Shown here: positions 47,128-57,226 of the stretch, piece after piece
How the letters are laid out: each line of letters opens with the position of its first letter
Position numbering within the stretch: the stretch's first letter is position 1
Assembly: GCF_024129865.1 (NCBI RefSeq)
Contig: NZ_JAMYFE010000068.1
Coordinates: 1 to 64,000 of the forward strand
Origin: Stieleria tagensis
GTDB taxonomy: Bacteria; Planctomycetota; Planctomycetia; Pirellulales; Pirellulaceae
Direction: 5' to 3'
DNA: 64,000 nucleotides
Program-made: the position numbers and the translations under genes
The notes under the pieces: generated by a model
Database searches by the model: none
What the model saw: the letters and a program-made list of their open reading frames with translations, nothing else
What the model was told of the DNA's origin: nothing

Positions 47128-48309
47128 ATGAATAACGATGTTAGAAAGAGTATCGCTGAGTCATGGAAGAGAGTTTGTGCTTGGCATCGAGCAACCCTCC
47201 AAGATTGCTTAATTGGTCTGCATATCAGCGGCGAACCAAACCTGATGGCAACGTGCTTTGAGATACTTGGAAGCGAATGCTGTGGAGAGCTTGACTCGCT
47301 TAATCAAGACCAAAAAGATAGGCTCGCGGTATGTATTCAGGAAACACAAGATTCTGAGACTGGCTTCTTTTCGCCAGGAGAATTAGATCGCGGTCAGTTG
47401 TCGAGTCATAGCGCATCGTACATTCGGATGCAGGCTACCTATTTTAGCATTCATGCATTGAATGCCCTGGGAGAAAAGCCCCTCTTCCCGGTTCGCATTG
47501 CCGAAAAGCTTTCAAATGCGGATTTTGCGGAAGGTTGGATTGATGCTGGAAATTGGAGGAACCCCTGGCTGCAAAGTAACAATGTAATGTTTGCGTTAAC
47601 TTTTTTGCAGGCAAGCGATGGATTCACAAAAGGAGCTGGTTTTGGCCAAGGGCGAGCTTTTGACGCTATTCTTGACTATCTTGACGATCGTCAAGATTCC
47701 ATTAGCGGTATGTGGCAGCCAGACGACGGGCGTGATGATCGCAACGCGGCATTCGCTGCCTATCATTTTTTTCCGTACTTCTATTTTCGTGGTCGAGAGC
47801 CGAAATTCCAAGCGGAAGCGATCGATACGCTTATTTCTTTGATGCAGCCGGATGGTTTTTTTGGTTACGGAGTTGGTAAAAGCGGCGCCTGTGAAGACCT
47901 TGATGTCATTCACTCACTTGTTCTGCTTTCTACGACTTGCCAGCATCGTAAGGATGATATTCAGGAACTAATGCATACAACACTTCAGTCGCATTTTGGC
48001 ATTCAAAATAGTGATGGCGGATTTCCTAACTATCTTAAATATCGAGTTTCGCTGAGAGAGTTTGCGAAGAATCCAGGTATGATCAAAGCCTATTGTACAG
48101 GGCGCGCGCAGCGATGGCGATACAGTGGATGGACTAAGTTGGACTGTTTGAAGGGCTGTTCGGATACGTGGGGCGGATGGTTTCGGCCGCTGAGTATGAA
48201 ATTGATTTCTGGTTATCTTTTCGAGCAGGAGTTGTGTCAATCAGGTCAATATAGGGCTTTGCCGGGTTTGGGTTGGCATTTTAGCACCCCCGAGCAAGGT
48301 GGCTCTTAG
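47128..48309 (+). CDS. Alpha/alpha-toroid (prenyltransferase/squalene-cyclase-like) protein
   Basis: The protein of about 393 residues has repeated QxxDGGF/W-type helices typical of the terpenoid cyclase/prenyltransferase toroid fold: TQDSETGFFSPGEL, LDDRQDSISGMWQPDDGRDD, MQPDGFFGYGVG and FGIQNSDGGFPNYL. I see no DxDD or DDxxD catalytic motif that would make it a real terpene cyclase, so it may be a structural or glycan-processing relative. The ATG at 47128 is preferred; a TTG at 47059 would overlap the upstream gene. The flippase gene follows after 6 bp. Confidence 0.7.
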   Translation: MNNDVRKSIAESWKRVCAWHRATLQDCLIGLHISGEPNLMATCFEILGSECCGELDSLNQDQKDRLAVCIQETQDSETGFFSPGELDRGQLSSHSASYIRMQATYFSIHALNALGEKPLFPVRIAEKLSNADFAEGWIDAGNWRNPWLQSNNVMFALTFLQASDGFTKGAGFGQGRAFDAILDYLDDRQDSISGMWQPDDGRDDRNAAFAAYHFFPYFYFRGREPKFQAEAIDTLISLMQPDGFFGYGVGKSGACEDLDVIHSLVLLSTTCQHRKDDIQELMHTTLQSHFGIQNSDGGFPNYLKYRVSLREFAKNPGMIKAYCTGRAQRWRYSGWTKLDCLKGCSDTWGGWFRPLSMKLISGYLFEQELCQSGQYRALPGLGWHFSTPEQGGS

Positions 48310-48315
48310 GCGTCG

Positions 48316-49863
48316 ATGCGACAAGCAAACCTTTTAATTTTAAATACGATCGTTTCGTATTTGAGTCTTGCAATCAAGATTATTGCGGGGCTTCTTACCA
48401 TTCGGTTTCTTCTTGCGGAGATGGGTGCAGAGAACTACGGTATTTACTCAACTCTCGCCGCTAGCAGCGCATTGCTTTCAGTGGTGCAGTCAGGTGTCGC
48501 AGATGGCGCACGTAGGCATATGTCGATCGAGGTGGGGACCGGGGATACAGTCGCTCTAGCAGGGGTGTTTAATAGCACGCTCGTGCTCTTGGCCTGTTCC
48601 GCTATCGGAATTTTGGTGCTAGGCTTTTCCGCGACCGATTTCGTTTTAAGTGTGATCGAGGTGTCGCCAGATCGACTGCCGGCATGTCGCTTCGCGTATT
48701 ACTGTTCTGTACTTAGTCTCGCGAGCATTTCGGCAGCAATTCCCTGGCAAGCGTTTCTTTCATCGCGACAGCAGATTTCGTTTCTTTCCGCGATTTCTAC
48801 TGCTCAAGCACTTTTAACGCTTTTGGGAGTTGGACTACTGCCTATTGTTCCCGGGGATCCAATTGCTGTGTATTCAGCTTTGGTGTTGGCAGTTTATGCA
48901 CTGACTTCGACTGCTGTGTGCGTCTATTGCATGTACGGGAACCCACCGTCCAGGCCTAGTTGGTCGGCAGTGGACGGCCGCAAGATGCTGTCTATTGTTA
49001 AGTTTGGTGGGTGGATTGTGTTTGAATCCGTTGCTATCGCTCTTCGCGAGAAGGGATCATTAGTACTGCTGACGTCAAGTTTTGGTCCTGTCACCACAGC
49101 AGCCTACGATATTGCCCTTCGCCTGGGAAACCAATTTACTAGCCTGGCGATGACAGTCGCAAACGCGGTTGCTCCTGCTTTGACTAACGCTGAAGGGCGG
49201 GGCGATACCCGTTTTGCGATCAGGCTAGGTGATGTGCTTTCGCGTTACTCTGCTCATATAACGTGTGCATTCTTGGTCCCATTTTTGCTTGAAACTTCAG
49301 TAATACTTGAGTGGGTCATTGGAGCGAGCACTTCGGAGATGGTAGTCTTTTCGCGAATCGTTATGGTTAGCCGATTTGTCGGGGTGCTGAGTTGGGGAGA
49401 TGGAATCGTTGCAAAGTCGAGGAATCGAATTGCGTTGCTGAGTCTGGGGTTAACGCTGCCGTTTTTTCTTGCGTTTGGTTTTTGTGTTTTTGCGTATCGC
49501 TTAGGCAATAGTCAGAAGATTCTTTTGCCTGTGGCAATGCTTTTTGTCACGGCATTGGGTAGTTTTTGGTTCAGGCCCTGGCATGTTCGAAGGCAAAGTG
49601 GACTAGCCTGGAGGACATTTTTTGACGACGTAATCTTAAACGTGCTTAAATCAAATTTGCCAGCAATTCTGGTTGCTGTTGCATTGCATTTTTGTTTTCC
49701 AACGGGCGTTTTCAGGCTGATAGTTGTTGTATTTGGATATAGTTTTACTGCAGCTGTGTTTGTCTGGAAGTTTGGTATTTCTGGAATGGAGCGGGATCGT
49801 TTTTCTGATTTGATCCGTATCGGGATGCGTCGGATGAGCTTTCTTTTTGACAAGGTTTGTTAA
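48316..49863 (+). CDS. Polysaccharide flippase (Wzx/MATE-like)
   Basis: The 515-residue integral membrane protein has about 12-14 predicted segments and a MOP-superfamily opening (NLLILNTIVSYLSLAIKIIA) followed by YGIYSTLAASSALLSVVQSG. The length and topology suit a flippase that moves undecaprenyl-linked repeat units across the inner membrane. It sits between the toroid protein and two glycosyltransferases. It starts 6 bp downstream of the previous gene. Confidence 0.82.
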   Translation: MRQANLLILNTIVSYLSLAIKIIAGLLTIRFLLAEMGAENYGIYSTLAASSALLSVVQSGVADGARRHMSIEVGTGDTVALAGVFNSTLVLLACSAIGILVLGFSATDFVLSVIEVSPDRLPACRFAYYCSVLSLASISAAIPWQAFLSSRQQISFLSAISTAQALLTLLGVGLLPIVPGDPIAVYSALVLAVYALTSTAVCVYCMYGNPPSRPSWSAVDGRKMLSIVKFGGWIVFESVAIALREKGSLVLLTSSFGPVTTAAYDIALRLGNQFTSLAMTVANAVAPALTNAEGRGDTRFAIRLGDVLSRYSAHITCAFLVPFLLETSVILEWVIGASTSEMVVFSRIVMVSRFVGVLSWGDGIVAKSRNRIALLSLGLTLPFFLAFGFCVFAYRLGNSQKILLPVAMLFVTALGSFWFRPWHVRRQSGLAWRTFFDDVILNVLKSNLPAILVAVALHFCFPTGVFRLIVVVFGYSFTAAVFVWKFGISGMERDRFSDLIRIGMRRMSFLFDKVC

Positions 49864-49912
49864 AGGATGCGTGTCTTGTTTTTGCTAAGTGTTTGTTGGC
49901 GAGTTGAAGACA

Positions 49913-50905
49913 ATGCCTGAGCAACTGTCTATCTCAGCAGTCATTCCTGCCTATAATGCCGAGGCTTTTGTTGCGGAGGCAATCGAGTCCGCGCTGAATC
50001 AAAGTCGCCCCCCAAAGGAGATTCTTGTCGTTGACGATTGCTCAACCGATCAAACGGTTCAAATTGCTTCGGCATTTCCGGTAAAGGTAATTTGTCTTTC
50101 CGAAAATTCAGGGCACGCAGTCGCACGTAATCTCGCAATTGAAAATGTTTCGAATCCACTGATTGCTTGGCTCGATGCTGACGATGTGTGGAATCGAGAT
50201 CATCTCGAAGAGGTCGCTGGATTGCTCGACGCCGATGAGCGAGTTGGCGTTGCTTGCTCGCCCGTGGAGATGTTCGGTGAGCGATCGGGAATTCGCGACT
50301 GCATTTACACCGATCGGAAGTCAGTCAATGCCTTTGACGCTTGTTTTAGCGGAACGTGTATTCCTGCGATGTCTGCGGTAACGCGGACAGCGGATGTCAG
50401 GATGGTTGGTGGCTTTGATGCGTCGTACCGAACCGCACCAGATTTCGATTTCTGGCTGCGGCTATCAACTCGGACGCAATTTGCGTCGACGCCGAGGGTC
50501 ACTGCCAGGTATCGATGGCATGGTGGGCAGATCAGTTCCGCATCAGCGCACAGCTTGATCTCTGCTCGGCAATACCGGGCAATCTACCGAGCACGAAGTG
50601 AGTTTTTGAATCACGCAGATGCATGCAAGCTTGGGGTGGATGTCGTGGCATACTGGCGCAAGGCAAACGCATTGCTCATTCGTGATGCAAAGATTGCGGC
50701 GCTTGCAGGGAATCGCGATTTGATTCATGAACTTCAGGAAATCGGTCAGGAGTTTCTGCCGCTCGATCAGAAGACGAAGTGGTTCCTAAAGCTGTTGAAA
50801 TGGTCTCCGAGATCTGCAAATCGGCTGGCTGCTGAGTTTAGAAATCTGCTCAGGCCAAATCGGAAGACATGCAGGAATTTAGAAAGCAAACTGGGAGCGT
50901 CATAG
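49913..50905 (+). CDS. Family 2 glycosyltransferase
   Basis: The protein of about 330 residues has the GT-A fold: SAVIPAYNAEAFVAEAIESA, VVDDCSTDQT, and the metal-binding WLDADDVWNRDHL. GFDASYRTAPDFDFWLRL contains the acceptor-side ED/DFWL-like motif. It is an inverting sugar transferase building the repeat unit on the cytoplasmic side. The ATG at 49913 is preferred over an upstream alternative 24 bp away. The next gene begins immediately at its stop. Confidence 0.9.
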   Translation: MPEQLSISAVIPAYNAEAFVAEAIESALNQSRPPKEILVVDDCSTDQTVQIASAFPVKVICLSENSGHAVARNLAIENVSNPLIAWLDADDVWNRDHLEEVAGLLDADERVGVACSPVEMFGERSGIRDCIYTDRKSVNAFDACFSGTCIPAMSAVTRTADVRMVGGFDASYRTAPDFDFWLRLSTRTQFASTPRVTARYRWHGGQISSASAHSLISARQYRAIYRARSEFLNHADACKLGVDVVAYWRKANALLIRDAKIAALAGNRDLIHELQEIGQEFLPLDQKTKWFLKLLKWSPRSANRLAAEFRNLLRPNRKTCRNLESKLGAS

Positions 50906-51949
50906 TTGTCTACTTCTTTGGAAACGGATTCGGCGCTTCAGCTAGGCGTGTCGGTGGTTATTTGCTGCTTCAACAGCCGGCACCTACTTTCTGAAACACT
51001 TTCGCATCTTGCGTCGCAAGAAACGCGTCAGGAGCTGTTGTGGGAGGTAATTGTGGTGGATAATGCTTCCACTGATGGTACTGCTGATGCGGCCGTGGAG
51101 ATTTGGGCTGATCTAGGTGCATCGGTGGAATTGCGGGTTGTGCGTGAGGCCGTGCCTGGTCTCAGTTACGCTCGCAGGCGTGGCGTTTTGGAAGCCAAGT
51201 GCGAGATTTTGATTTTCTGTGATGATGATAACTGGCTTTCCCCTGGCTACGTTCAACGTGCGGTCGAGAATATGGCCGACACCCAAATCAGCACGTGTGG
51301 CGGTATGGGAATCGCCGTGAGCGATGGTGTGCTTCCTGACTGGTTTGCCAAAAACCAAAGATCGTTTGCCGTCGGCCCCCAGAGAGCAGCATCGGGGAAA
51401 GCAGAGTCCTATCTTTATGGTGCTGGCCTTACAGTCAGGACAGAGTTTCTTAGGAAAGCTTTTGAGTTGAACTTTACTCCTCTTTTGTCAGATCGAAAGG
51501 GGAAGTTGTTGTCATCTGGAGGCGACGGCGAACTTGCAGAATGGATTGCAATGTTTGATGATGGGGCATGGTTTTATGATGATCAACTGCAATTTAAGCA
51601 TTTCATCGCCAAGAACCGGCTCACTTGGCCGTATTTGGTCAAGCTAAACTGCGGATTCGGGAGGATGGCTCCGTTTCTTTCGCTGTATAAAAACACTCGA
51701 CGGAATGGATACCAATCGCCGTCGTTTTGCTGGATGCGCTATCTGCTAAAGTTTTTTGTCGTGTTGCTGCTGAAGAGTTGGCAGCCTACGTTGCGGGAGA
51801 CGAGCATGAGGTTGCGCCGCAACGTCGCCTCTGTCATGTGGTTAGCAGCCAATCGCAAGCAGTTCTTATTTGGTGCATCTGAAATCGTCTCCATGCGGCG
51901 AAAAGCGCAATGGTGCCTGGGTAATTGCTCGTGTGATTCCGAACGATAA
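50906..51949 (+). CDS. Family 2 glycosyltransferase
   Basis: The 347-residue protein has VSVVICCFNSRHLLSETLSH at the start, VVDNASTDGTADAAVEIW, and ILIFCDDDNWLSPGYVQRAV as the DXD-containing strand. The C-terminal region has hydrophobic helices and could associate with the membrane. The TTG start directly abuts the stop codon of the preceding glycosyltransferase (TAGTTG), so the two are translationally linked. Confidence 0.88.
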   Translation: MSTSLETDSALQLGVSVVICCFNSRHLLSETLSHLASQETRQELLWEVIVVDNASTDGTADAAVEIWADLGASVELRVVREAVPGLSYARRRGVLEAKCEILIFCDDDNWLSPGYVQRAVENMADTQISTCGGMGIAVSDGVLPDWFAKNQRSFAVGPQRAASGKAESYLYGAGLTVRTEFLRKAFELNFTPLLSDRKGKLLSSGGDGELAEWIAMFDDGAWFYDDQLQFKHFIAKNRLTWPYLVKLNCGFGRMAPFLSLYKNTRRNGYQSPSFCWMRYLLKFFVVLLLKSWQPTLRETSMRLRRNVASVMWLAANRKQFLFGASEIVSMRRKAQWCLGNCSCDSER

Positions 51950-52117
51950 CTTTCATCTTGACGAAGATCTCTGCTACCGCAGATGGGAGTCATTTCGTCG
52001 TTCAGCGACGCGGTGTTATCAACCTGCAACGGCTCTCAAATTTAGTTCACTTAAAATTTGGCTAAAATAAGTACGACGACATTTTTGTTGAACATAACTT
52101 CCAACAGTACCTTCGCT

Positions 52118-52873
52118 ATGCTTCATCTAATTCACAGGGCGTTACTTGCGACACCACTTACCAGGCGTCTGCATCGCAAGTCTCTTGTTTATATCAAACA
52201 ATCGCTTGGCTACTCCGATCCTTATGATGACATTGAGGCTGTCGTTCAGTCAACGAAGCCATCCGCAATACTGGACATCGGAAGTCACATCGGAAAAACT
52301 ATTCATCGAATGTCTGAGTTTAGAGGCCATACCCCTATTCACGGTTTTGAGCCGACGCCCGACTCGTTTAAAAAACTAAAAAAGCGGTTTCAGAAAGATC
52401 GGCTTGTTTCAGTGCATCAACTGGCATTGAGCGATCGCACCGGGACTTGCATCATTCAATGCAACAAAAACGAACAAACAAATTCTCTGCTCCAAAACGG
52501 ATGCGGCAACAATGAAATTCTTGCTGAAGCGACGCGAAATGTTGGCACTGTTGAAGTTCCTACGATGACTTTGGACCAGTGGTTTTTTGAGAGCGGTATC
52601 CATGGAGGAATCGTAATCAAGTGTGACGTGCAAGGAGCAGAGGGGCTCATGCTGGCGGGTGCAGAGAAAGTATTTTCTTCAAACGTATATGCGTTCTATA
52701 GCGAAGCGCAAATTGCGCCGATGTATGAAGAACAAATAGCATTCCATGAACTTAACAGACGATTGACTACGGACTTTGATTTTTCGCTAGCAAATATTTA
52801 TCCATGCTTTCGGGACCAAAGCGGGAGAGCGTTGCAAACTGATGCGCTCTGGATTCGAAATGACAAGTTCTAG
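52118..52873 (+). CDS. FkbM-family methyltransferase
   Basis: The protein of about 251 residues has FkbM-type motifs: AILDIGSHIGKTIHRMSEF (SAM site), IHGFEPTPDSFKKL, and LDQWFFESGIHGGIVIKCDV with QGAEGLMLAGAEKVF. It probably O-methylates a sugar of the glycan. The ATG at 52118 is chosen; a TTG at 52058 gives a 20-residue extension of low quality. The 170 bp before it hold nothing recognisable. Confidence 0.88.
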   Translation: MLHLIHRALLATPLTRRLHRKSLVYIKQSLGYSDPYDDIEAVVQSTKPSAILDIGSHIGKTIHRMSEFRGHTPIHGFEPTPDSFKKLKKRFQKDRLVSVHQLALSDRTGTCIIQCNKNEQTNSLLQNGCGNNEILAEATRNVGTVEVPTMTLDQWFFESGIHGGIVIKCDVQGAEGLMLAGAEKVFSSNVYAFYSEAQIAPMYEEQIAFHELNRRLTTDFDFSLANIYPCFRDQSGRALQTDALWIRNDKF

Positions 52874-52926
52874 CCATTGCGTCCAAAAGATGCAGTTCAC
52901 CTGCCTGTAACTCGAAGAAAGCTAAA

Positions 52927-54255
52927 ATGGTTTGGATGATCCTTTTCGGATTGGTCATTGCAGGAACCGCTTTGGTCAGCCTTCGGCGTCCTGGCGTTGC
53001 TATCGGATTGATGATGGTTATGTTCGGTTTGGAGCAGTTTCTTCAAGCGAAGTCTGCGACATTTGTTGAACGTGGAAATCTAGTAAATGTTGGCGTCGCG
53101 TTTGTGGCGCTAGTTGCCACTTGTCGAATGTTGCTTTCGAATCTTGGATTGTTGAAGTGGACTCATCTGCAAACGCTTGTGATTCTGCTTTTTGGGTATG
53201 CCTTCCTGAGCAGTTTATGGACCGTTGCTCCAAGAGAGTTCGAGGAGTACTTTCAGTCGCAGTGGCCCTATTTTGCTCTCTATTTTGGCCTCGGACCAAT
53301 CCTGTGTTCCGAAAGTCAATCAATTCAAGATGCAGTGAAAAGCACTTTGGTTCTTGGGATTCCGATCATGATCGCGCTCGCTTTTTTTTGTGAGTGGACT
53401 GGCCGGGGAATTAAGTTAAGTACTCCAGTAATGGATGGAGGTAAGTTGCGGCATTACACGCCTCCTTTAGCTGCCGCGAGTTGTGCAGCAGTTATTGCGA
53501 TTTTGACGCTCTCAACACTTTCTAAGCAATGGGGACGGCGTTTGGTTGGTTTGGCCGTCCTGCTGCTTTGTACTTACATCATTATTCGCACGCAATCTCG
53601 AGGCCAGTTGGTCGCGTTTTGTTTCGTTTCGGCCTTGGTCTATCCAGCGACGCACAGGTCCGTCAGCAATCGAGCCTTTCTTGAGCTCATTGTGATTATT
53701 GTGATTCTGGTAGCAGCGGTTTTCGCAGCGTTCGTGTATGCTGGCGAGACTGCTGGTAGTCGATGGCAGCAGAATTCGATGGACCATGCGATGGAAGGTC
53801 GGGCTCTGATGGTCCAGCGCTTGTTTTTAACATGGACGAAGGCGGATCCTTTGAATTGGATTTTTGGGCTGGGAGCATCTAGTTCTTTCCGAATCTCATC
53901 GTTTTATGTGCACAATGTACCCGTCGAGATTTTGTGCGAATTGGGACTTGTGGGGGCTGTGCTATTCGGAATGTTCTGTTGGAGGTCATTTTCCAATGCA
54001 GTATTCTTCGTCGCGCAGATACCTTCAAATTGGGAGTATCGGTCGTGCGTCATCGGCTTTATCGGGACGTTAGTCTTCTTGCTTATTTTAACACTCAAGG
54101 AAGGCACTCTTTATGCAGTCCCGCACATGTTTTTCGTCGGTATTCTAATTGATCAGATTGCACAGAAAAATTTTAGCTTTTCTGATCCGGATTTTCGGCA
54201 TGTTTTTCTCGAGGAATCCAATGAACTCTTGGTTTTTGGTTCTTCCGATACCTAA
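52927..54255 (+). CDS. O-antigen ligase/polymerase (Wzy-like) membrane protein
   Basis: The 442-residue protein has about 11 membrane segments. Its central part carries the Wzy_C/O-antigen ligase features: FGYAFLSSLWTVAPREFEEY, IIIRTQSRGQLVAFCFVSAL, and a periplasmic region with WIFGLGASSSFRISSFYVHN containing the conserved HN. It is the second such protein in this locus. One may polymerise the repeat unit while the other ligates or exports it. Confidence 0.82.
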   Translation: MVWMILFGLVIAGTALVSLRRPGVAIGLMMVMFGLEQFLQAKSATFVERGNLVNVGVAFVALVATCRMLLSNLGLLKWTHLQTLVILLFGYAFLSSLWTVAPREFEEYFQSQWPYFALYFGLGPILCSESQSIQDAVKSTLVLGIPIMIALAFFCEWTGRGIKLSTPVMDGGKLRHYTPPLAAASCAAVIAILTLSTLSKQWGRRLVGLAVLLLCTYIIIRTQSRGQLVAFCFVSALVYPATHRSVSNRAFLELIVIIVILVAAVFAAFVYAGETAGSRWQQNSMDHAMEGRALMVQRLFLTWTKADPLNWIFGLGASSSFRISSFYVHNVPVEILCELGLVGAVLFGMFCWRSFSNAVFFVAQIPSNWEYRSCVIGFIGTLVFLLILTLKEGTLYAVPHMFFVGILIDQIAQKNFSFSDPDFRHVFLEESNELLVFGSSDT

Positions 54256-54337
54256 AACAATGGACTATGTGCTGGCCTGAAGTTTCAGCTTGTGGTGACA
54301 GAGGATGCAATAGGCTAAGGGGAATTGTGTATACAGA

Positions 54338-55516
54338 ATGAAAATTTTAGTTTTTGAGAGTGCGACTCGATTGACAGGGCACAGGATTCCGTACGCCAGT
54401 TTGGTCGCTCGAGCGTTTGAGACCGATGAGGTCATCGTAGCTCTTCCACAAGTTTTATCAAACGAGCCTTCGCTTGCAGAGTATTTCTGTTCTGGGCAGC
54501 TGAAATTTTACGAAACAAATATACGCAGGTCATTTTTTGCTCAGGCTTGGGAATCGTCTCGCTGTCTTTTTCAGTTAATTCAAGAGTTGTGTCCCGATCG
54601 AGTGCTTGTCCCAACCGCGGACGGAATGGCGGTCATGGGTTGGGCTGCAAAACGTTATTTTAGGTGTGGGCGCGATTGCCCTTCATTGGATATCGCTTTG
54701 ATGGTTGGGCGGCGTCCTGAGGTTGGGATGGGATTAAGAGAAAAGGTTCTGAATCGGTTGAAGTGGTGGTCTATTTTGTGTGGCCCTTGGCAGAGGCTTA
54801 TGCTTATGGATCCCCGTTCATTTTGTGAATTGGGATTGAACCAGCGTGTAATATTGTCTCCCGATCCGGTTCCCGCTCTTCAGGCATACGATAAGACTGA
54901 AGCTCGTCGGCAGCTTGGGATCGAGTGTGACGGTCGGTTGGTCGTTTCTGCGGGGAACCAAAATGCCCGAAAAGGGGTTGGAGAATTAATCAACGCGTTT
55001 TGCGATGCAGAGATTGGTGACCAAGACAGGCTGCTTTTGATCGGGAGCTTTTCGAAGGAAATCCGCCTGCTAATAGCAGGTATGCGCGACAGTTTTCGGG
55101 GAAGACAGCTAATATGCCGCGACCAATTTGTTTCAGACGTTGAATTCTCTCAAGCAATTGTCGCGGCTGATCTTGTTGCAGCGCCCTACCGGGACACTGA
55201 ACGCCCATCGGGAGTGATCTCCCGATGTATCGCTTGGGGAGTTCCGTTCTGGGGTTCAGAGTCAGGTTGGCCAGGTTGGGCCATGCGTCAATTCGACGCT
55301 GGTTATCCGGTTCGTCGGTCTACTCCGGAATCAATCGCTTGTTCACTCGCCGCCGCGCTGGATCAGTGTAAGCAGTTTACGCAATGCGATCGAGCAAGAT
55401 TATTTGCAGAGTTTAACTCCGCAGAAAACTATCAATCTGTGTGGAGAGAAAGCCTTCCACTAGACTCTTCGTTGAGAACTCTTTCAGCCGAAACTTTCCT
55501 AGATGCCAAAAGCTAG
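54338..55516 (+). CDS. Glycosyltransferase, GT-B fold (family 4-like)
   Basis: The 392-residue protein has a GT-B architecture. The second domain starts with RLVVSAGNQNARKGVGELIN and includes LLLIGSFSKEIRLLIAG and VAADLVAAPYRDTERPSGVI, corresponding to the sugar-nucleotide side of GT4 enzymes (the ExxxxxxxE motif is weakly kept). Its 3' end overlaps the next glycosyltransferase by 14 bp. Confidence 0.75.
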   Translation: MKILVFESATRLTGHRIPYASLVARAFETDEVIVALPQVLSNEPSLAEYFCSGQLKFYETNIRRSFFAQAWESSRCLFQLIQELCPDRVLVPTADGMAVMGWAAKRYFRCGRDCPSLDIALMVGRRPEVGMGLREKVLNRLKWWSILCGPWQRLMLMDPRSFCELGLNQRVILSPDPVPALQAYDKTEARRQLGIECDGRLVVSAGNQNARKGVGELINAFCDAEIGDQDRLLLIGSFSKEIRLLIAGMRDSFRGRQLICRDQFVSDVEFSQAIVAADLVAAPYRDTERPSGVISRCIAWGVPFWGSESGWPGWAMRQFDAGYPVRRSTPESIACSLAAALDQCKQFTQCDRARLFAEFNSAENYQSVWRESLPLDSSLRTLSAETFLDAKS

Positions 55517-56690
55517 AACCCCCACTCGAGTCGCGGTTACTTATCGTGTATGTCAACATTGGCGTGCTCACATTTTTGCTAAGCTCAATGCCCGTGATGA
55601 TTTGAGTGTTTCAGTTTTACACGGTCAGAGTATACCTGGAACTAAATGTATTAATGGAGATAACTTAAAGGGGTTTAGTCATCGAGAGCACTTTTCAATT
55701 CGCGTTCCGTTTACCAAAACCTGGGCCGTTCAGCCAACAATCTTTAGTAGTTTGCGAGAGTTGGACCCGGACGTGATTCTTGCGGAGGGCGGTAGTAATC
55801 TGCTTACGAACTTTTTTGTGCTGTTGTATGCAAAGTTGTATTCTAAGCCAGTTGTTTGGTGGACGTTAGGAGAGCTTCGCGGCGCTTCTTATCGCGGGCT
55901 TGTTCGTGGCACATACCGAAAGCTGGTTGTTTTTCAGGAACGACTTTGCGATGTGTATCTCGGATACAGCACTATCGCGATGGAGTACTTTCGAAAGATG
56001 GGTTTCGCCGACGAAGATTGCTTTCTTGCCGTTAATTGCGTTGATACGAATCGGGTGATCCAACAAATTGCGATACGGCATTCTCAGGCAGAGCAACTCG
56101 CTGAAGAGATTGGTGTGAAGGGCCTGAAGGTCATTCTGTTTGTAGGGGCATTCACTCAGGCAAAGCGAATTGATCGGTTGATTCGTGTGTTCGCCTCGAT
56201 TCAATCGGAGGTCCCGGATGCAGTTTTAGTTTTGGTCGGCGACGGTTCTTCGAAAGAGTCGATCGAGAAGCAGATTTCTAAACTGCACCTCGAGGAGAAG
56301 GTGATTTTGACAGGTAGCGTGGTCGAAAATGTGTCGGATTACTACGAGTTGGGGGATGTCTTTGTGTTGCCAGGCCTCGGTGGGCTCGCAATCAGTGAAG
56401 CGATGGCACATCGAATGCCCGTGATTTGTACTTTTGCAGACGGCTGCGAGGTGGACTATGTCGTCGATGATCAAACCGGGTACCGGTTGTTTTCGGATGA
56501 CGACAGTGAAGTCGAGGAGTTTTTGAGAGAAAAGCTTTTGTTGGTGCTGTCCGACGATGGGTTGCGTGAGAGGCTTTCAAAGACAGCGCTCAGTCGAATC
56601 GAAACGGTGCACAATGTAGACACCTACATCCAGGGAATTGTTGACGCGATTCACTACGCGGAAAATAAGTCGATAGAGGCTGAGTCGTGA
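55503..56690 (+). CDS. Family 4 glycosyltransferase
   Basis: The 395-residue GT-B enzyme has a clear C-terminal Glycos_transf_1 domain: [58 protein letters not shown] and the retaining-enzyme motif [20 protein letters not shown] with two glutamates in the usual region. The ATG lies within the end of the previous gene and the stop overlaps the acetyltransferase start, so the three are one translational unit. Confidence 0.9.
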   Translation: MPKARTPTRVAVTYRVCQHWRAHIFAKLNARDDLSVSVLHGQSIPGTKCINGDNLKGFSHREHFSIRVPFTKTWAVQPTIFSSLRELDPDVILAEGGSNLLTNFFVLLYAKLYSKPVVWWTLGELRGASYRGLVRGTYRKLVVFQERLCDVYLGYSTIAMEYFRKMGFADEDCFLAVNCVDTNRVIQQIAIRHSQAEQLAEEIGVKGLKVILFVGAFTQAKRIDRLIRVFASIQSEVPDAVLVLVGDGSSKESIEKQISKLHLEEKVILTGSVVENVSDYYELGDVFVLPGLGGLAISEAMAHRMPVICTFADGCEVDYVVDDQTGYRLFSDDDSEVEEFLREKLLLVLSDDGLRERLSKTALSRIETVHNVDTYIQGIVDAIHYAENKSIEAES

Positions 56691-57226
56691 TAGACGGAAT
56701 CCGTGCCCTGCGTCGTTTTGTAATTATGAAATGGCGGCGCCATGTTCAGCGTCTTCGCTACGTGCATTCAACTGCGTTTATTGCGCCTCGGTGCAAAGTA
56801 CGCCGGGATTTAGTGATGCACGCTCACAGCTTTGTGAATTCAGGGTGTTATTTAAACACGCCTGTCGAAATTGGACGCTACGGCTTGTTGGGGCCTAAAG
56901 TGGCAATCGTGGGGAGAGATCATTTGTTCAATTTACCCGGCACACCCATCATCTTTGGGGGACGCCCGCATGAACTACTCACGCGAATTGGCGCGGATGC
57001 ATGGATTGGATACGGCGCGATCATCATGGAAGGAGTCGAGGTCGGGGACGGTGCGATAGTAGCTGCCGGAGCAGTTGTCACCAAGGATGTTCCACCCTAT
57101 ACGGTTTGGGGGGGCGTGCCAGCAAGGATGATCCGTAGGCGGTTCGACGATTTAGAGTCGAAAGAACACCAGGCTATGTTGGATGGTCCTGTCGTTGATG
57201 GCGAAAAATGTCGTTCTAAAATTTGA
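56687..57226 (+). CDS. Hexapeptide-repeat (LbH) acyltransferase
   Basis: The 179-residue protein has left-handed beta-helix repeats in its second half ([40 protein letters not shown]) ending in the [13 protein letters not shown] tail of WbbJ/LacA-type acetyltransferases. A catalytic His is probably in VGRDHLFNL. It probably O-acetylates a polymer sugar. The GTG start overlaps the upstream stop by 4 bp (GTGA). It is the last gene of the AT-rich cassette. Confidence 0.9.
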   Translation: MIDGIRALRRFVIMKWRRHVQRLRYVHSTAFIAPRCKVRRDLVMHAHSFVNSGCYLNTPVEIGRYGLLGPKVAIVGRDHLFNLPGTPIIFGGRPHELLTRIGADAWIGYGAIIMEGVEVGDGAIVAAGAVVTKDVPPYTVWGGVPARMIRRRFDDLESKEHQAMLDGPVVDGEKCRSKI

